A stretch of DNA of 34,634 nucleotides, taken from assembly GCA_025352005.1 (NCBI GenBank), contig JANXUE010000143.1, positions 1 through 34,634 of the forward strand, written 5' to 3'. Positions 1-9,619 of this stretch are shown here, piece by piece. The notes beneath the pieces were generated by a model. The model was not told where the DNA came from and made no database searches. It saw only the letters and a list, made by a program, of their open reading frames with translations. This stretch comes from Frankiales bacterium (lineage in GTDB: Bacteria > Actinomycetota > Actinomycetes > Mycobacteriales > SCTD01). The translations under genes and the position numbers were made by a program. Each line of letters begins with the position of its first letter. Within the stretch, counting starts at the first letter, position 1.

Positions 1-40
1 GGGGGGGGGGGGCGCCCCCCCCCCCAAAGGGGGGCGGGGC
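1..40. other. Low-complexity G/C homopolymer run at window edge
   Basis: G12-C-G-C11 followed by AAAGGGGGGCGGGGC; looks like a contig-end artefact rather than biology. Confidence 0.7.
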
Positions 41-47
41 GGAGCGG

Positions 48-458
48 TCAGGCGCCGAGCACAGGTTTGAGCTGCAACAGGCGGCCGAGCAGGCCGTTGA
101 CGAAAGCAGGGCTCTCCGCTGTCGACAGCGAGGCGGCCAGCTCGACAGCCTCGCTCACCGCGACGGCATCGGGGACGTCATCGGCCCAGAGCAGCTCGAA
201 CACCCCGATCCGCAAGACGGCCAGGTCGACCGCCGGGAAGCGGTCGATGGTCCACTCCTGCGCGTAGGTCTCGAGGAGCTCATCGATCCGTGCCCGATGC
301 GTGGCGACGCCCTCGACGAGGGTTACGGCGTACTCCGGCACGGGCGGATCGGACTGGGCGAGGCGGACCTTGAGCGTCTCTACTGGGTCGGCCCCCCGCT
401 GGTCCGCCTCGTAGAGGACGTCCAGGGCGCGCTTGCGGGCCTTGCTCCGTGCACCCAT
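48..458 (-). CDS. nusB: Transcription antitermination factor NusB
   Basis: 136 aa; MGARSKARKRALDVLYEADQRG start and EAVELA...PAFVNGLLGRL core typical of NusB; next to efp. Confidence 0.95.
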   Translation of the reverse strand: MGARSKARKRALDVLYEADQRGADPVETLKVRLAQSDPPVPEYAVTLVEGVATHRARIDELLETYAQEWTIDRFPAVDLAVLRIGVFELLWADDVPDAVAVSEAVELAASLSTAESPAFVNGLLGRLLQLKPVLGA

Positions 459-461
459 CAG

Positions 462-1031
462 CTAGTTCTTGTCGTTGATGCGACCGAGGTAGCGACCGTC
501 GCGGGTGTCCACCTTGATCTTCTCACCGGTGGTGAGGAACAGCGGGACCTGGATCTCGGCGCCGGTCTCGAGGGTCGCGGGCTTGGTGCCGCCGGTGGAG
601 CGGTCGCCTTGCAGCCCCGGGTCGGTGTGCCGGACGAGCAGCTCGACCGAGGCGGGCAGCTCGATGTAGAGCGCCGCGTCCTCGTGGATCGCGACGACCG
701 CATCGGTGTTCTCCAGCATGTAGTCGGCGTTGCCGCCAACCGTCAGCGCCGGGACGTAGAGCTGGTCGAAGGTGCTCTTGTCCATGAAGACGAAGTCGGT
801 GCCCTCCTTGTAGAGGAAGGTCATATCGCGTTTGTCCACCTGCGCGATGTCGACCTTGAGGCCGGCGTTGAAGGTCTTGTCGACGACCTTGCCGGTGACG
901 ACGTTCTTCAACGTGGTGCGCACGAAGGCGCCACCTTTGCCCGGCTTGACGTGCTGGAACTCGACGACACCCCAGAGGCCGTTGTCGAGCTGGAGCACCA
1001 TGCCGTTCTTGAGGTCATTCGTAGATGCCAT
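462..1031 (-). CDS. efp: Translation elongation factor P
   Basis: [43 protein letters not shown], canonical EF-P with PGKG loop; start moved to the internal ATG at 1031. Confidence 0.97.
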   Translation of the reverse strand: MASTNDLKNGMVLQLDNGLWGVVEFQHVKPGKGGAFVRTTLKNVVTGKVVDKTFNAGLKVDIAQVDKRDMTFLYKEGTDFVFMDKSTFDQLYVPALTVGGNADYMLENTDAVVAIHEDAALYIELPASVELLVRHTDPGLQGDRSTGGTKPATLETGAEIQVPLFLTTGEKIKVDTRDGRYLGRINDKN

Positions 1032-1135
1032 GGGACGGAAGTCTAGTGGGGGTTCTCGCTGGCCCCACCCCGGACAGCGCCCGCCCAATGGCCATGACCT
1101 CAACGCCGTGGCACTGGCGATCTGGTGCCGCTGGG

Positions 1136-1519
1136 CTAGAGCACGCCGGGCGTCATCCAGCCACCGAGGCGGTCGGCCAGCGCTTCGACTCCGAGCTGGC
1201 CGTGCACGAGCTCCCCCAGCGTCTCGACGACGTCGTCCTCGACGACCACAAGCGGCGCGCCGTTGGCTGCGCAGAACAGCCTGGTCGCGACCCAGGCGGC
1301 CCGTAGGTTGTTGCTCATCAGCGGCTGCGTCATGGCCAGGGAGGTGAGCAGTGCAGCCGCCTTCAGGCCCAGCGACAGGTAGACGTCGACGCCGCCAAGC
1401 TGCGCCCGCGGGCGCACCAGAGCGCTCACGAGAAGCCCCCCGTCGCGGACGGTCGCGGTCGGCCCCGCGAGCCAGTCCAGAACGTGCATCAGGTCCTCCA
1501 CCTCGAGGTAGCGGGTCAT
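1136..1519 (-). CDS. Doc/Fic-family (death-on-curing) toxin-like protein with degenerate Fic motif
   Basis: [19 protein letters not shown]...; region [23 protein letters not shown] aligns to HPFxDGNKRTAW...NG; start overlaps the antitoxin stop by 4 nt (ATGA). Confidence 0.75.
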   Translation of the reverse strand: MTRYLEVEDLMHVLDWLAGPTATVRDGGLLVSALVRPRAQLGGVDVYLSLGLKAAALLTSLAMTQPLMSNNLRAAWVATRLFCAANGAPLVVVEDDVVETLGELVHGQLGVEALADRLGGWMTPGVL

Positions 1520-1716
1520 GCGCTGCCCAGGCGACGCAGGACGGCGGAGTCCTGCTCGAGGATCGTCTCCAGGAGCCGCACCCGCTCGCGGTGCCAGCCG
1601 GAGGTGTATTCGAGTACGGCGGTGCGGGCCGCGTCCTCGAGGCTGCAGCCCTCCTTGTCGGCGGTCCGCTGCAGCGCCTGCGCCTCCTGCTCCGAGAGCC
1701 GGAGCGCGATGATCAC
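1516..1716 (-). CDS. Ribbon-helix-helix antitoxin-like protein
   Basis: 66 aa [41 protein letters not shown]..., an RHH/CopG-type N-terminus; 4-nt overlaps with both aroQ stop and toxin start. Confidence 0.75.
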   Translation of the reverse strand: MIIALRLSEQEAQALQRTADKEGCSLEDAARTAVLEYTSGWHRERVRLLETILEQDSAVLRRLGSA

Positions 1717-2129
1717 GCCGACATCTGCAACAGGTGGCGCAGGGCCACGCGGTAGCCGTCGACACCCATTCCGGTGATCGTCGCCTTGGCAATGGCGCTG
1801 ATGACGCTCTGGTGTCGGAAGTCCTCACGGGCAGCGGTCTGCGACAGGTGCACCTCGATGAGGACCGGTGCGAGCGTGGCGGCGTCCCGCAACGCATAGG
1901 AGTAGTGGCCCCACGCTCCGGGATTGAGGACGACGGGCGTTCCGGTGTCGGCCGCCTCGTGCAGCCAGCCGATCATCGTCGCCTCGTCATCTGTCTGCCG
2001 GACGTCAGCCTCGGGGGCGACGTCTTGGCAGATCTGCACCAGTTCGGCATAGGTGGTCAGCCCGTAGACGTCCGTCTGCCGGGTACCGAGCCGACCGAGG
2101 TTGGGGCCGTTCAGGACGAGGATCTTCAC
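1713..2129 (-). CDS. aroQ: Type II 3-dehydroquinate dehydratase
   Basis: VKILVLNGPNLGRLGTRQTDVYG...LNPGAWGHYSYALRDA...EVHLSQTAAREDFRHQS; GTG start at 2129. Confidence 0.93.
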   Translation of the reverse strand: MKILVLNGPNLGRLGTRQTDVYGLTTYAELVQICQDVAPEADVRQTDDEATMIGWLHEAADTGTPVVLNPGAWGHYSYALRDAATLAPVLIEVHLSQTAAREDFRHQSVISAIAKATITGMGVDGYRVALRHLLQMSA

Positions 2130-2142
2130 GGGGCGCCAGTTT

Positions 2143-3243
<1,101 letters not shown>

Positions 3244-3289
3244 CTAGCCAGCGCCGAGCGGGACCCGCGTCCACCCCGCCGTGATGCGC

Positions 3290-3346
3290 GGACCTCTCCG
3301 GGTGAAAGGGATGCTGGTCGGCATCCACTCCCTGCCGGAGAGGTCC
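3290..3346. repeat. Nested perfect inverted repeat (12-bp outer arms, 6-bp inner arms); possible terminator or REP-like element
   Basis: GGACCTCTCCGG (3290-3301) / CCGGAGAGGTCC (3335-3346) enclosing GGATGC (3309-3314) / GCATCC (3321-3326). Confidence 0.85.
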
Positions 3347-3383
3347 ACGTGAGGTCACCGGGGGTCGCCCGGTCTGAGTGTGG

Positions 3384-5654
3384 CTACGGCGTCACGGTCA
3401 GGGCGTCGACGCCGATCGCGTTGCCCTTGCTGGCGCTGACGTGCGAGCCGAGCCCGACGACCTTGATGGTGTGCAGGCCACGGACCAGTCCGGTCACGGT
3501 GGCCACCCTGACGCCGCAGCCGCTGAAGGAGCGGTAGGTACTGACGCGGGCTTTGCGGACGTTGTCGACGAGGACGTCGACGTAGCCGTTAGCCGGGGCG
3601 AGGCACGCCGTGAGCGCGACGCCGGTGCCGCGGAAAGCCAGGGCAGCGGAGGGGTGGAACGTCGCCGTCGGGGCCGCCGCGTGGTAGCGACCGCCGACCG
3701 CGTTGGACGAGGACAGCACCGACCAGCCGCTGCTGTAGGTCAGGGCCGGGCTGGCGTCGTCCACCAGCGGGTTGACCGTCAGGACCGGACCCGCGGCGAG
3801 CGCGCTGTTGCCGGCCAGGTCCTTCACGGTGCTGGCGACCACCACGGTGTAGGTCGCGCCCGGAAGCAGCGGCTTGGTCGGTGTGAGCGTCGCAGTGCTG
3901 TTGCCGGTGACGGTCAGGGTCGCAGGGGCCGCCGGGCTCAAGGTGACCGAGCTCGAGGACAAGCCGGTCACGGGCTCGGAGAAGGCCAACGTCAGCCGCT
4001 GGTTGACCGCGACCCTGCTGCTCGGGCTGACCGACAGCAGGCGGGGCGGCGTGGAGTCACGGGTGAAGGCCTGGCTCAGCGACCAAGGCAGCTTGTGGGC
4101 CGACGGGTCCAGCGGCTGCACGCGCCACACGAAACTGCCGTCGCCGTAGAGCTTCTTCGCCGACGTGTACGACGCCTGGTCGACGATGGCGTCATCGACG
4201 ACCACGTCGAATGCCGGGTGGTCGGAGCTGGCGACCTGCACGTGATAGGCGTAGGCATCCAGTGACGCCGCCTGGCCGGTCTTCGCCGCGAGGGCTGCGG
4301 CATAGCTCTGCCAGCTCAACGTGAACTCGCCCGTCGAACCGGGCTTCGTGCCGAGGGTTGGCCGCGGAGTGACCTTGCGGAACGACGCGGGCGTCGGCGA
4401 CTTGTCGCCGCAGCCGCTCACGTCACAGGCCTGGACGGCGTAGAAGTAGCTACCGGAGGCGCCGCTGTCGGCCCAGGCGTCCGTCGGGGTCCACGACAGG
4501 CCGGCGGTGTCGACGATGCGCTGGATGTTGGTGAAGGCGTCGTCGAGCGCGACCGTCACGCGGTAGCGGGAGGCGCCCGGTGCGGCGGTCCAGCGCAGCG
4601 TCGGGAAGTCGACGCAGGTGGCGCGCTCGGCCGGGGCAGTGGGAGTCGTGTCGAGGGTGCACAGGTTGTCGGGGTCGCTCGCCACCGAGGCGGTCGGGAC
4701 CAGGACCGTCGGATCGTAGGTGCCGACGGGCGCGACGCCGGTCGAGGTGAGGTCGACGACAGGACTCCAGCTGCCTGCGGCCACCGGGTGGGTCGGGTCG
4801 CAGCCACCGCCCGTGTCGCCCGGGCAGTTGGCTGGGATGCTCGCGTCAGGAGCACCCGACGGCGGGAGGTCGGAGATCCCGGCCGCCGTGGCCGGGGAGG
4901 TCGAACCGTCGGTAGCGGCGTCGACGAAACGGTCCAGAGCGCGCACCCGCCAGTGCAACGGTGCTCCGGACCCGAGCAGGGTAGAGGTGCACGGACCGGC
5001 GTTGTCCTCTGCGTGCTGGACGTGCTCGGTGAAGAAGGTGACCCGGCTGCGGACGGTGTAGCAGGTGTCGACCGGCCCTACCGGCTGGCCCTGACCACCG
5101 TCGGCAAACTCCTTGCTGCTCACCTGCACCTCGTAGGCGGACGCGTTCGCGACCGGCGTCCAGGCGAATTCGGGCCGCCCGCCGACGGGACCCGACGGGG
5201 TGAGCGTCACGGGCGCGGTGCGCCAGCCGCGGGTGAACTCCGCATCCGCCTGGGGCTGGCTGCTCTCGGACGTCCAGTGTCCGACCAGGGAACCCTTCAG
5301 CGCCGCGACCCGCCAGACGTAGGAGGCGTAGGGCAGCGCGACGGGAAGGGTGAACTCGGAGGTGACCACGTCCTGGGTGAGGACAGGGTCGTTCGACCAG
5401 GTCGCGTCCCGGCCGACCTGCACGCGGTAGCCAGAGGCGCCGGCGACGGGCGCCCAGTTCAGCCGGACCGTCTGGAGTGCGGTGTGCGGGTAGGCCGCGG
5501 CGCTGTCGTCGGGACTCAGGCTGACCGGCGCGGCGAGCGGCGCGGCGACCGGCTCCGTCGCGGCCAGGCTGGGCAGAGCCGTCAGCGGTAGCAGGGCCGT
5601 GGTGAGGGTCGCGAGGGTGGCGAGGGCGGCGCACCGGCGGGCTGAGGGGGTCAC
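3384..5654 (-). CDS. Secreted multidomain Ig/fibronectin-like protein with Big_5 (SbsA-type) Ig-like domain
   Basis: GTG start at 5654 with AGGAG upstream; N-terminal signal-like ARRCAALATLATLTTALLPLTALPSLAA; repeated VRLNWAPVAGASGYRVQVG / PEFAWTPVANASAYEVQVS / LRWTAAPGASRYRVTVA modules; TPPRLLSVSPSSRVAVNQRLTLAFSEPVTG domain. Confidence 0.8.
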   Translation of the reverse strand: MTPSARRCAALATLATLTTALLPLTALPSLAATEPVAAPLAAPVSLSPDDSAAAYPHTALQTVRLNWAPVAGASGYRVQVGRDATWSNDPVLTQDVVTSEFTLPVALPYASYVWRVAALKGSLVGHWTSESSQPQADAEFTRGWRTAPVTLTPSGPVGGRPEFAWTPVANASAYEVQVSSKEFADGGQGQPVGPVDTCYTVRSRVTFFTEHVQHAEDNAGPCTSTLLGSGAPLHWRVRALDRFVDAATDGSTSPATAAGISDLPPSGAPDASIPANCPGDTGGGCDPTHPVAAGSWSPVVDLTSTGVAPVGTYDPTVLVPTASVASDPDNLCTLDTTPTAPAERATCVDFPTLRWTAAPGASRYRVTVALDDAFTNIQRIVDTAGLSWTPTDAWADSGASGSYFYAVQACDVSGCGDKSPTPASFRKVTPRPTLGTKPGSTGEFTLSWQSYAAALAAKTGQAASLDAYAYHVQVASSDHPAFDVVVDDAIVDQASYTSAKKLYGDGSFVWRVQPLDPSAHKLPWSLSQAFTRDSTPPRLLSVSPSSRVAVNQRLTLAFSEPVTGLSSSSVTLSPAAPATLTVTGNSTATLTPTKPLLPGATYTVVVASTVKDLAGNSALAAGPVLTVNPLVDDASPALTYSSGWSVLSSSNAVGGRYHAAAPTATFHPSAALAFRGTGVALTACLAPANGYVDVLVDNVRKARVSTYRSFSGCGVRVATVTGLVRGLHTIKVVGLGSHVSASKGNAIGVDALTVTP

Positions 5655-5792
5655 TCGTGCTCCTGAAGGGTCCTGTACCCAAGGCCTGTCGCATCGGGTC
5701 GGGGCGCGCACGCACGCGTGACGTTCCCCGTTGTCCCCTTGTGTCGGCAGGGACCCCTGGGGTTCTTGGGGCCTGGGATCTATCCCTGTCGC

Positions 5793-6308
5793 TCAGGACA
5801 GGTCGCGGACCTCACCAGCGACCTCGCCGGCGATCTCGTCGACGACCTGCTCGGGGGTCTTGCCGTCGGTGTCGACCTCGTGGTCGGCGACTTCCCGGTA
5901 CAGCGGGAGCCGGGCCCCCATCAAGGCGTGCAGCGACGCCCGAGGGTTGAGTGCGAGCACCGGCCGGTCCCGGTTGAGCCCCACCCGACGGGCGGCGTCG
6001 GGCAGGCCGACGTTGAGGAAGACGACCCGCACGGCCTTGAGGAGCTGCCTCGAGTCGGCGCTGAGGACAGCTCCCCCGCCCAGGCTCAGGACGCCCTCGT
6101 GCTCGGCGAGCGCCACTGCGACCGCCGTTCGCTCGAGCGCGCGGAAGGCCTCTTCCCCCTCGTCGAAGAAGACGTCCGAGATGCTCTTGCCGGCCACCGC
6201 GACGATGTCGTCGTCGGTGTCGCGGAACGGCTGACCCAGGCGCTCCGCGAGCAGCCTTCCGATAGTGGTCTTCCCGGCTCCGGGAGGACCGACGAGCACG
6301 ACCGTCAT
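5793..6308 (-). CDS. aroK: Shikimate kinase
   Basis: [35 protein letters not shown]...LSLGGGAV...NRDRPVL. Confidence 0.96.
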   Translation of the reverse strand: MTVVLVGPPGAGKTTIGRLLAERLGQPFRDTDDDIVAVAGKSISDVFFDEGEEAFRALERTAVAVALAEHEGVLSLGGGAVLSADSRQLLKAVRVVFLNVGLPDAARRVGLNRDRPVLALNPRASLHALMGARLPLYREVADHEVDTDGKTPEQVVDEIAGEVAGEVRDLS

Positions 6309-7486
6309 CGGATCGCGAGGCCCTTGAGGTAGCCCTCGCAGTTGCGCCGGGTCTCCTCGAGGGAGTCACCACCGAACTTCTCCAATGCAGCGTCTGCGAT
6401 CACCAGTGCCACCATTGCCTCCGCGACGACCCCGGCAGCGGGTACGGCGCAGACGTCGCTGCGCTGGTGGTGCGCCTCGGCCCGCTCGCCGGTGGCCGTG
6501 TCGATGGTGCGCAGGGCACGCGGGATGGTGCTGATCGGCTTCATCGCCGCCCGGACCCGGAGCACCTCCCCGCTGGTCATGCCGCCCTCGGTGCCACCGA
6601 GGTTGCCGCTGGTCCGGGTCAACCCCTGCTCCCCGCGGACGATCTCGTCCATGACCTGGCTGCCGCGCTTTCGGGCGGCGGCGAAGCCGTCACCGACCTC
6701 GACCCCCTTGATGGCCTGGATGCCCATGAGCGCGGCCGCGAGCTTTGCGTCGATCCGTCGGTCCCAGTGAACATGGCTGCCCAAGCCCGGCGGGAGGCCG
6801 TAGACGAGGACCTCGACGATCCCGCCGAGGGTGTCGCCCTCCTTGTGCGCGGCGTCGACCTCGGCGATAAGGCGAGCCTCCGCCTCGCTGTCGAACACCC
6901 GGACCGGGCTGGCGTCGATGCGGTCGAGGTCCTCCGGCGTCGGCAGAGCCGTTCCGGCGGAGACCTCGGCGCCACCGATGCTCACGACGTGGCTAAGAAC
7001 CTCGATCCCGTAGGCCTGCTTGAGAAACTGGCGGGCCACCGTGCCGAGCGCGACCCGCGCAGCGGTCTCCCGGGCACTGGCGCGCTCGAGGACCGGGCGG
7101 GCGTCGTCGAAGCCGTACTTCTGCATCCCGACGAGGTCGGCGTGGCCGGGCCGGGGCCGGGTCAGGGGCGCATTGCGGGCGCGGGCGTCCAGCAGCTCCT
7201 GCGGGACTGGGTCGGGGGCCATGACGGTCTCCCATTTGGGCCACTCGGTGTTGCCGATCGTCAGCGCGATCGGACCGCCCTGCGTCACCCCGTGCCGCAC
7301 GCCGCCCTGGAAGCTGACCGCGTCCTTCTCGAAGGCCATCCGGGCTCCCCTGCCATGACCGAGACGGCGCCGGGCCAGGTCGTGGGCCAGGTCGTCAGAG
7401 GTCACGGAAACGCCCGCAGGGAGTCCCTCAAGCACCGCCACGAGGGCGGGGCCGTGGGACTCCCCAGCGGTGAGCCAACGAAGCAT
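6305..7486 (-). CDS. aroC: Chorismate synthase
   Basis: [26 protein letters not shown]...[35 protein letters not shown]; internal ATG start at 7486; ATGA overlap with aroK. Confidence 0.97.
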   Translation of the reverse strand: MLRWLTAGESHGPALVAVLEGLPAGVSVTSDDLAHDLARRRLGHGRGARMAFEKDAVSFQGGVRHGVTQGGPIALTIGNTEWPKWETVMAPDPVPQELLDARARNAPLTRPRPGHADLVGMQKYGFDDARPVLERASARETAARVALGTVARQFLKQAYGIEVLSHVVSIGGAEVSAGTALPTPEDLDRIDASPVRVFDSEAEARLIAEVDAAHKEGDTLGGIVEVLVYGLPPGLGSHVHWDRRIDAKLAAALMGIQAIKGVEVGDGFAAARKRGSQVMDEIVRGEQGLTRTSGNLGGTEGGMTSGEVLRVRAAMKPISTIPRALRTIDTATGERAEAHHQRSDVCAVPAAGVVAEAMVALVIADAALEKFGGDSLEETRRNCEGYLKGLAIR

Positions 7487-7517
7487 GGTCACAGTCTCCC
7501 ATGCGGCGCCGTCGGAA

Positions 7518-8219
7518 CTAGCGGACGTACTTGACTTCCCTCTGCGACAGGTTGAAAGGTTGGTCGTCACCCACCTGGACGACGGCCGTCCAAAGTCCGC
7601 TGGACTCCTGCTGCAGTGACAGCAACCGTAACTCAGAGGTCCTGCCGAACACGCTACCGGGCTTCGCCTGCTGCTGGGCCGACCCGACCTTGAAACTGCC
7701 CGTGAGGTTACTTCCGGAGCCGTAGACGCTCGTCAGCGACAGCGTGTACGTCGTGGCAACTGGCTTGGCCGGCGTCGTCGACGTGCTGGTCGGGGTCGTC
7801 GATGTGCTGGTCGGGGTCGTCGACGTGCTGGTCGGGGTCGTCGTCGTGCCTGTGGGCGCCGCCGGAGCCGCTGTTACTACCTGCACGGGGGCTGCGACCG
7901 GCTGGATGTAGAGCGGCTTGAAGGGGTCGCGGCCGAGCGGGGCCACCGAGAGGGCCGGCAACTGGGCAGCTGGCTTGACAGCATTCTTGCTCGTCGGCTT
8001 TGCGTTCTTGGCGACGGTCTTCACGACTGCCTGGGCGTGCTGCACCTGCGGGACGAAGGCATGCGGCTCGCTGCTCGAGCCGCCCATGAGCAGGTAGTAG
8101 CCGCCGCTCAGGAGGAGCAGAGCTCCCGCTGCGCCGACCGCGATGATGGCGCGGCGGTTGCTGCCGGGAGAGGGAGTGGGGTCCGCGTCGACCGCGAGGG
8201 GCGTCAAAGTGTCAGTCAT
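7518..8219 (-). CDS. Small membrane-anchored T4P-associated protein (PilP-like position)
   Basis: 233 aa; one N-terminal TM ([24 protein letters not shown]), Thr/Pro linker, C-terminal beta-type domain; immediately downstream of pilO. Confidence 0.65.
   Translation of the reverse strand: MTDTLTPLAVDADPTPSPGSNRRAIIAVGAAGALLLLSGGYYLLMGGSSSEPHAFVPQVQHAQAVVKTVAKNAKPTSKNAVKPAAQLPALSVAPLGRDPFKPLYIQPVAAPVQVVTAAPAAPTGTTTTPTSTSTTPTSTSTTPTSTSTTPAKPVATTYTLSLTSVYGSGSNLTGSFKVGSAQQQAKPGSVFGRTSELRLLSLQQESSGLWTAVVQVGDDQPFNLSQREVKYVR
7774..7836 (-). repeat. Three tandem 21-bp units encoding a Thr/Pro/Ser linker
   Basis: GTCGTCGACGTGCTGGTCGGG x3 with one C/T difference; encodes (TPTSTST)n. Confidence 0.9.
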
Positions 8220-8228
8220 CTCAGTCTC

Positions 8229-8888
8229 CTACTTGCCCACGGGAGCGACGGCGGTGGTGGGGCGACCGGTAGCCATGTACACGGTCCCGGTAACAGTGGT
8301 GGACAGGGTCGACGCAGTTGCCGTCGTCCCGGCGGTGGGCTTCAGCGGGTTCCCGCCCGGCGTGGCGACGAAGTTGGTCACCTTCATCGCCCGACTGAGG
8401 TTCTCGACGGAGTCCAGGAACTGCTCAACCTGGAAGTAGCCGCCCACGACGTTGAGCACCAGCCCGATCGACTGCAGCTGACCGGCACTCCCCGAGACGG
8501 GCGCGGCTCCCCCAGGTGCCACCGCCGTGGCGGTCGCCCCGCCAGCGACGGGAATCGGCTGGCTGGGTGCGAGGGATACGAGCTCGACCCCCGTCTGGTC
8601 AGCAGCCTTCGTCAGGGCCCTGACCAGGGACGGCAGGGCCGGGTTGTCGGGGATCTTGGCCGCGACAGCGGCCAACTTTGCCTGCTGGGCGGGAAGGTTC
8701 TTAGCCTGTGCCTTGAGCATGGCGAGCTGCGTCTGCAGGGACGCGTTGGCGCTGACCTGCTGCGCCGCCTGGGAGCGCAGCGCGGCCGCATCGGAGTGCT
8801 TGGGCGACACCAGGAGGAACCACCCGCCTGCCAGCACGGAAAGGACACCGACGACGGTGAAGGCGATCCACTGCTTGAGCTTGTCCAT
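8229..8888 (-). CDS. pilO: Type IV pilus inner-membrane component PilO
   Basis: 219 aa; N-terminal TM, coiled coil, QSIGLVLNVVGGYFQVEQFLDSVENLSRAMKV typical PilO ferredoxin-like fold; follows pilN. Confidence 0.85.
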   Translation of the reverse strand: MDKLKQWIAFTVVGVLSVLAGGWFLLVSPKHSDAAALRSQAAQQVSANASLQTQLAMLKAQAKNLPAQQAKLAAVAAKIPDNPALPSLVRALTKAADQTGVELVSLAPSQPIPVAGGATATAVAPGGAAPVSGSAGQLQSIGLVLNVVGGYFQVEQFLDSVENLSRAMKVTNFVATPGGNPLKPTAGTTATASTLSTTVTGTVYMATGRPTTAVAPVGK

Positions 8889-8890
8889 GA

Positions 8891-9619
8891 TCAGCCTCCG
8901 GCCGGCTTGGCGTAACGACCGGACAGCGCAGCGCTGGTGAGGGAGGCGGTCGAGCTGAAGTTCACGATCTTCCGCGTCCCCAGGAGCGCCTCGGTCGAGG
9001 TGGAGAAGTAGGGGTTGACGTAGGTCTTGAGCCCAGCAACAGACTCGAGCCAGGTGGCGACGTCGTCATGAGAGAAGGCGACGCCGGTGACTGTGAAAGT
9101 TCCCACGGGGCTCAGTACGGCCACCGGCGCAGCCACCCTCGACGTCGCAGCGCCTGCAGCCACAGGAACTACCGGCGCCGCAGCGGCTGTGGCCACGGGC
9201 GGTGTGTGGGTGTAGGCCACGTTCGACAACCAGACGTTGCTCGGCACCGACAGGCTCAGGTCGTTGAGCAGCTGCGAGAACCGGACCTCGTCCCCCATCG
9301 CCTGCGTCAACTGAGCCTGTGCGGCCGTCGCCGCCGAGTAGACGGACGTCACGTTGCTATAGGTCAGGACCTGACGCTGCAGGACCTGCTTTTGCTGCGT
9401 CGCGGTGTCGAGGTCGCCCTGTGCGCTGGCAACTCCGTGCGAGGCCGACAGCACCAGGAGACCCACGATGCCGACCGAGGCCAGCACAGCCGAGCCGAGC
9501 GCGAGCTGGATGCGCCGGAACTGGCGCCTCTCCGCGATCTCCGGCGGCAGCAGGTTGACCCGCGGCAGCAGCTGGACCGAGGTCCCCAAGAGTCGGGTCT
9601 CCGCAGTCAGGACAGTCAT
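8891..9619 (-). CDS. pilN: Type IV pilus inner-membrane component PilN
   Basis: LLPRVNLLPPEIAERRQFRRIQLALGSAVLASVGIVGLLVLS; PilN signature (NLLP) plus TM; ATGA overlap with pilM. Confidence 0.88.
   Translation of the reverse strand: MTVLTAETRLLGTSVQLLPRVNLLPPEIAERRQFRRIQLALGSAVLASVGIVGLLVLSASHGVASAQGDLDTATQQKQVLQRQVLTYSNVTSVYSAATAAQAQLTQAMGDEVRFSQLLNDLSLSVPSNVWLSNVAYTHTPPVATAAAAPVVPVAAGAATSRVAAPVAVLSPVGTFTVTGVAFSHDDVATWLESVAGLKTYVNPYFSTSTEALLGTRKIVNFSSTASLTSAALSGRYAKPAGG

Noticed and set aside
1713-2129. AroQ with unusual RQTDDEA in place of RQSNHEG, possible inactive enzyme
   Set aside because: Actinobacterial AroQ proteins such as that of M. tuberculosis have a similar RQSDSEA variant; the catalytic Tyr, the NPGA Asn and the nearby His are present.
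5655-5792. Possible riboswitch in the leader of the Ig-protein gene
   Set aside because: Several small palindromes (GGGAT-AG-ATCCC, CCCCTGGGG) but I could not match a known riboswitch consensus; may simply be a terminator region after aroK.
7774-7836. Possible CRISPR-like repeat array
   Set aside because: Contiguous 21-bp in-frame tandem repeats without spacers inside a coding region.
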